DNA of 64,000 nt from Candidatus Zhuqueibacterota bacterium (GTDB lineage Bacteria; Zhuqueibacterota; Zhuqueibacteria; Oceanimicrobiales; Oceanimicrobiaceae). Positions 59,147 to 64,000 of this stretch are shown here, in pieces. Below the pieces are notes generated by a model that worked only from the letters and a program-made list of their open reading frames with translations, ran no database searches and was not told the DNA's origin. The position numbers and the translations under genes were made by a program. The DNA is taken from positions 1-64,000 of the forward strand of contig JAJDAF010000008.1 in assembly GCA_029261995.1 (NCBI GenBank), read 5' to 3'. Each line of letters opens with the position of its first letter. Position 1 is the first letter of the stretch.

Positions 59147-59476
59147 TTAGAAACCGGGTAGCTTTAAGCCCGGTGGCATCATACCTCCGGTAATTTTGCC
59201 CATTTCGTCATTCGCCGCTGACTGCGCTTTCTCAAGCGCTTGATTGACCGCGGCAAGCACGAGGTCTTCCAGCATTTCCACATCTTCCGGATCTACGACT
59301 TGCTGGTCTATCTTGATGCCCAGGATTTCTTGTTTGGCATTTGCGGTGACCGAAACCATGCCGCCACCAGCGCTGCCCTCCACCTGCACTTCGCCCAGCT
59401 CGTCCTGAGCCTTCTGCATTTTTTCCTGCATTTTCTGGGCTTGCTTCAGAATGTCATTCATGCCTAGTTTGGCCAT
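59147..59476 (-). CDS. YbaB/EbfC-family nucleoid-associated protein
   Basis: A 109-residue small DNA-binding protein of the YbaB/EbfC family. It has a helical opening (MNDILKQAQKMQEKMQKAQDELG), a central strand segment (GSAGGGMVSVTANAKQEILGIKID) and a closing helix (EMLEDLVLAAVNQALEKAQSAANDEMG). The ATG at 59476 follows AGGAGTTGGTT. It lies between dnaX (27 bp) and recR, an arrangement conserved in many bacteria. Confidence 0.93.
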   Translation of the reverse strand: MAKLGMNDILKQAQKMQEKMQKAQDELGEVQVEGSAGGGMVSVTANAKQEILGIKIDQQVVDPEDVEMLEDLVLAAVNQALEKAQSAANDEMGKITGGMMPPGLKLPGF

Positions 59477-59503
59477 AACCAACTCCTAAATCTCAAAAAA
59501 AAC

Positions 59504-61372
59504 TTACTCACGTTTGCGTTGCACAAATTCGCCATCGAACGCTTCGATTACCTTCTTAACCATGGGTATTTCCAGGACGGCGTCGTTGCTGGCCGGTTGC
59601 TCTGGCCGCGATGCCACCGGGCTGCGTTGCGATATGACCTGATTGAATTCGTCGGACTCGTTTTTGTGGCACTGCAGCCTGAGCTGTAAACCGGTATGCA
59701 GATGAATGACTTCCTGGACAATCGCTTTGTTTTGTTCGACGGTCTTCATGTGAAAGCCATTGTCGCCACTGAAAGAGATTTCCAACCGGTTGTCATGAAT
59801 GGCGGTGGGAAACCCTTCATTTAAGAACGAGCCGAGGTGTATTTTCCTGACCTTGACGTCGTCAACAATTTTCTGCCAATCTGATTTGATCTTTTCCAGC
59901 GAAACGATTCGGGTATCATCATCGTTTGTGGGCTGGCCGGGCGACTGCTGAACAGCGACATTTTGCTGCTGATTCGAGCCAGGATCTGGCGCGACCGGCA
60001 GCGGCGCAGGATGTGCCGTGGCATTGCCCAGCACGGGCTTGATTTGTTGAATCCGAACTGCGGCCGAACCGTGTTCAGCGGGTGCAGTGCTGGTTGCCTT
60101 GGCAGGGCGCACAACCGGAACGCTGATTTCTTCGGGTCTGGTACTCGCCTTCGTCAAACTGTGTGTTGCGGACTGTGTGGCTGTCGCTGGCGGTGAAGCC
60201 GTCTTGGTCTGACTCTCTCCGCTGGTTCCGGCCTGCACTCCCCCAAGATTGTTCAAACTGGAAATCAGGGTGCTTATCTGGACACTGCTGTCCATCTTTA
60301 TCATCTTGACCAATGCCATTTCAAGAAGAAGTTTCGGGCTGGAGCTGCGTTTGACTTGGTAGGCGGTTTCCGTGCACAGTTGAATCAGTCTCAGCAGGTC
60401 GGTTTCGGAGAACCCCGACGCCGCCTCCAGATAGCGGGCATTGTAGGTCTCAAGGCCTTCCAGCAGTTCTGTCTTGCCGGTCGCGCTGACGACCAGAATG
60501 TTCCTGAAATGTTCTGCCAGGCCATTCAGGAATTCCGCCATGTTGTAGCCCCGGCTGAAGATATCTTCAACCACGCTCAAGCCGCCTGAAACATCATTAT
60601 TTTGGATAATATCCGTGGTCTTGAAATAGAGGTCCTGGTCGATAATGCCGAGCAAGTCAGTCAGGTCGTCGAGCTGGATTTTCTTGCCGCAGAAGGAGAT
60701 GACCTGGTCCAGCAGACTCTGGCTGTCGCGCATACTGCCATCAGCCTTTTTGGCCAGAAGAAAAAGCGATTCGTCGTCGATCTCGACCTCGTCTTTCTCG
60801 CAGATTTTCCGAAGCTGATCGGCGATTTCATTCGGCGGTATCCGGCGGAAATCGTAGCGTTGGCAGCGAGACAGGATGGTGGCCGGGACTTTATGAAATT
60901 CGGTTGTGGCAAAAATGAACAGGACATTCGGTGGCGGCTCTTCCAGCGTCTTGAGCAGCGCGTTGAACGCCTCAGTCGTCAGCATGTGGACTTCATCGAT
61001 GATGTAGATCTTGTGTTTGCCCTTGGCGGCCGAGTACCTCAGGTTTTCGCGCAGATTCCGAACTTCATCGATGCCGCGGTTTGATGCGCCGTCAATCTCA
61101 AAAACCTCAAGACTGCGGCTGCCAGTGATCTCCGTGCAGCTCGCGCATGTGTTGCATGGCGTCGGGGTCGGACCGTTGTCGCAATTGACGGCCTTGGCGA
61201 AAATACGTGCGGTGGTGGTTTTGCCAACCCCCCGGGGTCCGGAAAAAAGATAGGCGGAGGCGATTCGGTTCTGCTGAATTGCGTTCTTGAGGGTGGTCGA
61301 GATGTGGTCCTGTGCAACCACGTCTTCGAATTTGTTTGGCCGCCATTTTCTGGCGATGACCACGTAGGACAT
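59504..61372 (-). CDS. dnaX: DNA polymerase III subunits gamma and tau
   Basis: A 622-residue clamp-loader ATPase. AAA+ landmarks: FSGPRGVGKTTTARIFAK (Walker A), IIDEVHMLTTEAFNALLKTLEEPP (Walker B), FATTEFHKVPATILSRCQRYDF (SRC sensor). A zinc module with four Cys follows Walker A (NCDNGPTPTPCNTCASC). The domain III helices are followed by a Pro/Ala-rich linker and a tau-type C-terminus. The ATG at 61372 with GGGAGG is preferred to one 36 bp upstream. No slippery frameshift site is obvious. It follows the SRP RNA and heads the dnaX-ybaB-recR set. Confidence 0.96.
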   Translation of the reverse strand: MSYVVIARKWRPNKFEDVVAQDHISTTLKNAIQQNRIASAYLFSGPRGVGKTTTARIFAKAVNCDNGPTPTPCNTCASCTEITGSRSLEVFEIDGASNRGIDEVRNLRENLRYSAAKGKHKIYIIDEVHMLTTEAFNALLKTLEEPPPNVLFIFATTEFHKVPATILSRCQRYDFRRIPPNEIADQLRKICEKDEVEIDDESLFLLAKKADGSMRDSQSLLDQVISFCGKKIQLDDLTDLLGIIDQDLYFKTTDIIQNNDVSGGLSVVEDIFSRGYNMAEFLNGLAEHFRNILVVSATGKTELLEGLETYNARYLEAASGFSETDLLRLIQLCTETAYQVKRSSSPKLLLEMALVKMIKMDSSVQISTLISSLNNLGGVQAGTSGESQTKTASPPATATQSATHSLTKASTRPEEISVPVVRPAKATSTAPAEHGSAAVRIQQIKPVLGNATAHPAPLPVAPDPGSNQQQNVAVQQSPGQPTNDDDTRIVSLEKIKSDWQKIVDDVKVRKIHLGSFLNEGFPTAIHDNRLEISFSGDNGFHMKTVEQNKAIVQEVIHLHTGLQLRLQCHKNESDEFNQVISQRSPVASRPEQPASNDAVLEIPMVKKVIEAFDGEFVQRKRE

Positions 61373-61502
61373 GTGAGGATTGCCTCCCTTGCCAGGAACC
61401 TGGTTCACTCTGTGCGTTCAGCAAAGATAAGTAATTCCAGAGCAAAACGCAATTGTTCGAGCTTGAACAATTGAACCGAAAAGAAGAAAGCGGCTGTGCA
61501 CC

Positions 61503-61765
61503 CGTCTTCGACCTTTCCTGGCCATGAATGACAGTCGATAAATAACTCCGGGCAAGCATTCCCTCGGCACATAAAATAAACGCTTACCGCTGCTACCTTC
61601 CGGTCCTGACGGGGTTGGGCATCATTCTATTGCGAAGGACTCGCGCCTTCAACGTTACTCGTCCCTGGCACACCACAGAAGAAAAGGCCTCTGACGGGGA
61701 TTCGACCCTGCTATAGCGGATTGCAGGAATCAGGGCACCGCTAACTCCCCGTCTAGCACAGCCTT
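61503..61765 (-). ncRNA. Large bacterial SRP RNA (with Alu domain)
   Basis: On the minus strand the Alu-domain signature begins GGCTGTGCTAGACGGGGAG, followed by TTAGCGGTGCCC and GCTATAGCAGGG. The S-domain apex GTCAGGACCGGAAGGTAGCAGC is the SRP54-binding hairpin. Arms such as GAGTAAC/GTTATTT and TCTTC/GAAGA pair across the rod. The roughly 263-nt size fits the large form rather than the 110-nt 4.5S form. It recruits translating ribosomes to the membrane with Ffh. The ends are estimates. It lies directly after tRNA-Ala, and dnaX follows. Confidence 0.88.
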
Positions 61766-61841
<76 letters not shown>

Positions 61842-61942
61842 GCTTTGGGGTGGAACTCGAAACTGGAAATTGCAGATGGGATGAACGGCATGCGCAAACC
61901 ACTCTGCCTGCTAAATCAATTCTCCAGTTCCTTGCAACTGTG

Positions 61943-62029
61943 CGGAGAGGCAGGGATTCGAACCCTGGGGGACCAAGAGGCCACAACGGTTTTCGAGACC
62001 GCCCCGTTCAACCGCTCCGGCACCTCTCC
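61943..62029 (-). tRNA. tRNA-Ser (anticodon CGA)
   Basis: An 87-nt class II tRNA with the long variable arm. Acceptor GGAGAGG/CCTCTCC, anticodon loop CTCGAAA, T arm CAGGG-TTCGAAT-CCCTG, discriminator G. CCA is not encoded. Confidence 0.94.
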
Positions 62030-62143
62030 CGGTAAAAGTATCAGAAAATAGTCACTAGCAATTGGCGTTGAATCTGGCGACCAGCGCACTGCTGCCATTC
62101 ATACCCAATTTCTATTTTCCGTTTTCCAACTTTCAAACAACAG

Positions 62144-62234
62144 CGGAGAGGCAGGGATTCGAACCCTGGGTGGAGCTATAAACCCCACACACGATTTCCA
62201 GTCGTGCACCTTCGACCAACTCGGTCACCTCTCC
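62144..62234 (-). tRNA. tRNA-Ser (anticodon GGA)
   Basis: A 91-nt class II tRNA with a large variable arm (GTGGGG...CCCAC-like). Acceptor GGAGAGG/CCTCTCC, anticodon stem CACGA/TCGTG with loop CTGGAAA, T arm CAGGG-TTCGAAT-CCCTG, discriminator G. CCA is not encoded. Its first ten bases are also the last codons and stop of tadA. Confidence 0.94.
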
Positions 62235-62704
62235 GAATGATTATTTCCCTTCCTGACCTTCTTAAAGAACGCTTGCAGAATGCCCAGGCATCTGGCTTCC
62301 AGAATTCCCACAGTTACGGCGACATTGGAGTGGAGAATGGAATTGTGAAGCACATCGACTGCAGATCCGCAGGCGCCCATGCGCGAATCACTAACTCCGA
62401 AAACAACGTGCGGGATTCTGGAAAGATAAATTGCGCCGGCACACATCGGACACGGTTCTTTGGTGACATACAACACCGCCTCATCCAGCCGCCAACTCCC
62501 CAGCGTTTCCGATGCGGCCGTGATGGCAATCATCTCGGCGTGCGCGGTGGAGTCTTGCAGAGACTCCACCATGTTATAGCCTCTGCCAACCACTTTCTTC
62601 TGCGCCACAACAACTGCGCCTACCGGGACTTCATCTTTTTCGTATGCTTTTTCAGCCTCACGATACGCCAACTCCATCCAGGTTTCGTGAGTCGTGATGT
62701 GCAC
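62225..62704 (-). CDS. tadA: tRNA-specific adenosine-34 deaminase
   Basis: A 159-residue zinc deaminase that converts A34 of tRNA-Arg(ACG) to inosine. Catalytic and zinc motifs: TAHAEMIAI (His and Glu) and EPCPMCAGAI (two Cys). The family opening HETWMELAYREAEKAYEKDEVPVGAVVV is intact. The start is a GTG with AGGGA upstream; an ATG at 62677 is weaker. The stop TGA lies inside the 5' end of tRNA-Ser(GGA). Its substrate tRNA-Arg(ACG) is encoded 36 bp upstream on the same strand. Confidence 0.95.
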   Translation of the reverse strand: MHITTHETWMELAYREAEKAYEKDEVPVGAVVVAQKKVVGRGYNMVESLQDSTAHAEMIAITAASETLGSWRLDEAVLYVTKEPCPMCAGAIYLSRIPHVVFGVSDSRMGACGSAVDVLHNSILHSNVAVTVGILEARCLGILQAFFKKVRKGNNHSER

Positions 62705-62740
62705 TGAAGAGAGATCCCTATGTTGTCCAGAAAGTGTCAG

Positions 62741-62814
62741 TACGCCCGAAGGGACTCGAACCCCTAACCTCTTGGTCCGTAGCCAAGCGTTCTATCCAAT
62801 TGAACTACGGGCGC
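62741..62814 (-). tRNA. tRNA-Arg (anticodon ACG)
   Basis: A 74-nt cloverleaf: acceptor GCGCCCG/CGGGCGT, anticodon stem CTTGG/CCAAG with loop CTACGGA, T arm AGGGG-TTCGAGT-CCCTT. CCA is not encoded. The A34 is the target of the adjacent tadA product. Confidence 0.95.
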
Positions 62815-62893
62815 ATTTAAACAAAATCGACGAGACGGCGCTGGCTCTCGTCGCGATTCGTGTATGGCGACAGACACCAAATACGCCAAATCG

Positions 62894-62966
62894 TAGCGCA
62901 TACGGGAGTCGAACCCGTGTTACCGGCGTGAGAGGCCGACGTCCTAGGCCACTAGACGAATGCGCC
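62894..62966 (-). tRNA. tRNA-Glu (anticodon CTC)
   Basis: A 73-nt cloverleaf: acceptor GGCGCAT/ATGCGCT, anticodon loop CTCTCAC, T arm ACGGG-TTCGACT-CCCGT. CCA is not encoded. Confidence 0.93.
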
Positions 62967-63044
62967 ATTTTAGAGTGTCAAATATAGTATTCCGCCGATT
63001 CAGATGCAAGATATTTTTTTCTCTCAAAGGCGCTCTGCAAAACG

Positions 63045-64000
63045 CTATTTGCGCTCGAATTTCAACTCCGTAAACCAGAAATCCTCATTCGGCACATCGA
63101 TTTTCATTTCCTGCACTTTGCCATTCTGGTCGAGCACAAATAGCACTTTGCCGTCGTCAAACCAGGCAAACTGCTTGCGCCATTTCAGCACGAAGGTATC
63201 AAAATGCCAGTGCGTCAGATCGCCGACCAGATCGGCATTTGGCAGGAGTTTCAATACCAGGGCGCCATCTTCAAGAGAGACCCGGGCATCGCCGTACATG
63301 GCGCCGCCGAACGTCCCGGCATAGCTCTGCAACGGCAAAGACGGTTTTGTCCCGCCAACCCGTTGCTCAGCCACTTCCGCACTTTTTTTCGCTTTCTTCT
63401 GCTTGCCTTCTTTAGACCAGGCGAGAAAGTCGCTGCTCCAATCCCGCTCAGCGCCACCGAGATAGGCATCCAGGGTGCGGTAGGCCAGGGCGGTCTGCAG
63501 GCTGGTCATGCCATTGGTCAGAATCACCAGGCCGAGATTCTTTTCCGGCGCCATCACCACCCGGGAAAACATGCCATCATAACCGCCACCGTGCTGCAAC
63601 ACTTTGTGTCCCTGGTAGTCCATCATCGACCAGCCCAGGCCGTAGGCACGGAAATGGGTCGATGGAAAGCGTTCTTCACTTTTCTTGCTGACCGGAATTG
63701 CAGTGTGCGCCGCCCACATGGTGCGTGATTGCTTCTTGCTGAACAGGCTATCATCGCCAACCACTCCACCATCGAGCTGCAGTTTGAGCCACTTGCTCAT
63801 ATCACTCACGCTCGAAATAATGCCGCCGGCCGCCGCCATGTTGTCCCAGCCATACCAAGCGATCGGCACAAGTTTGCCGTCCGCAACACGATGCGGCGTC
63901 GCGACATTGGCTTTGCCTTGCAGATCGCTGATGGAAATGACCGTGTTGCGCATCTCCAGCTTGTCGAGAATCCGCTGTTGTACGAAATCCTGCCAGGGCA
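63045..64000 (-). CDS. CubicO-type serine hydrolase / beta-lactamase-like, partial (5' end outside window)
   Basis: The 318 visible C-terminal residues of a serine beta-lactamase-like protein; the catalytic SxxK and YxN lie beyond the window edge. Seen: the late HGGGYDGMFSR motif (HxG box) and a C-terminal DUF3471-like beta-domain (LPLQSYAGTFGGAMYGDARVSLEDGALVLKLLPNADLVGDLTHWHFDTF). The frame stays open upstream of 63953 to the edge (WQDFVQQRILDKLEM), so it is cut by the window, not truncated. It is a distant relative of the lipoprotein at 1.2-2.6 kb, but with a different C-terminal domain. It is the first protein gene beyond the tRNA cluster. Confidence 0.88.
   Translation of the reverse strand, partial: PWQDFVQQRILDKLEMRNTVISISDLQGKANVATPHRVADGKLVPIAWYGWDNMAAAGGIISSVSDMSKWLKLQLDGGVVGDDSLFSKKQSRTMWAAHTAIPVSKKSEERFPSTHFRAYGLGWSMMDYQGHKVLQHGGGYDGMFSRVVMAPEKNLGLVILTNGMTSLQTALAYRTLDAYLGGAERDWSSDFLAWSKEGKQKKAKKSAEVAEQRVGGTKPSLPLQSYAGTFGGAMYGDARVSLEDGALVLKLLPNADLVGDLTHWHFDTFVLKWRKQFAWFDDGKVLFVLDQNGKVQEMKIDVPNEDFWFTELKFERK

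Overview
The window is bacterial chromosome with roughly even base composition and dense coding. Two exported proteins end in a C-terminal sorting-type domain with an NYPNPFN motif (22.6-20.5 kb and 23.8-22.6 kb). Together with CarboxypepD-plug TonB-dependent receptors, FG-GAP/ASPIC proteins, DUF4097 pairs and a PorV-like barrel, this points to the FCB side of the tree (Calditrichota/KSB1-like or Ignavibacteria-like uncultured lineages). The species cannot be fixed from sequence alone.

Layout. 0-6.1 kb: a partial gene, a palindromic intergenic element, a lipoprotein serine hydrolase, and an ECF sigma / anti-sigma / two-DUF4097 operon (minus). 6.2-8.4 kb: DEAD-box RNA helicase. 8.5-33.5 kb: an extracellular electron transfer (EET) island. 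33.5-34.0 kb: two copies of a MITE-like repeat. 34.4-37.1 kb: korAB. 37.1-40.7 kb: an envelope operon (PEGA/CsgG-like protein and two barrels). 41-55 kb: mixed envelope and signalling genes (TonB-C lipoprotein, FG-GAP propellers, 7TM hybrid kinase, MBL hydrolase, large TonB-dependent receptor) plus a cold-shock gene. 56-63 kb: a minus-strand housekeeping block (cinA, pgpA, pgsA, recR, ybaB, dnaX, large SRP RNA, five tRNAs, tadA). 63-64 kb: a second, truncated serine hydrolase.

The EET island is the most striking part. A minus-strand run encodes an NHL-repeat sorted protein, a von Willebrand A sorted protein, a 2,902-residue protein joining 21 CXXCH hemes to 18 cadherin-like/CSPG-type repeats, a lone receiver domain, and a 21-heme cytochrome made of three units with an exact 227-residue period. 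Divergently, a histidine kinase with a CXXCH heme motif in its periplasmic sensor overlaps an NtrC-type regulator. These are followed by a plus-strand operon: NHL lipoprotein, five-heme cytochrome, PpiC-type isomerase, nine-heme cytochrome and outer-membrane barrel. In all I count 57 heme-attachment motifs.

The regulatory wiring can be read from the DNA. Two strong sigma-54 (-24/-12) promoters lie before the kinase and before the plus operon, and a weaker one lies before the minus operon. A near-identical 18-bp motif, GCGCA-N3-TGCGC-GATTT, lies upstream of the promoters in both intergenic regions. The proposed model is a heme/redox sensor kinase driving an enhancer-binding regulator that switches on an outer-membrane electron conduit and giant surface cytochromes. 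The parts are seen in the sequence; the model is inference.
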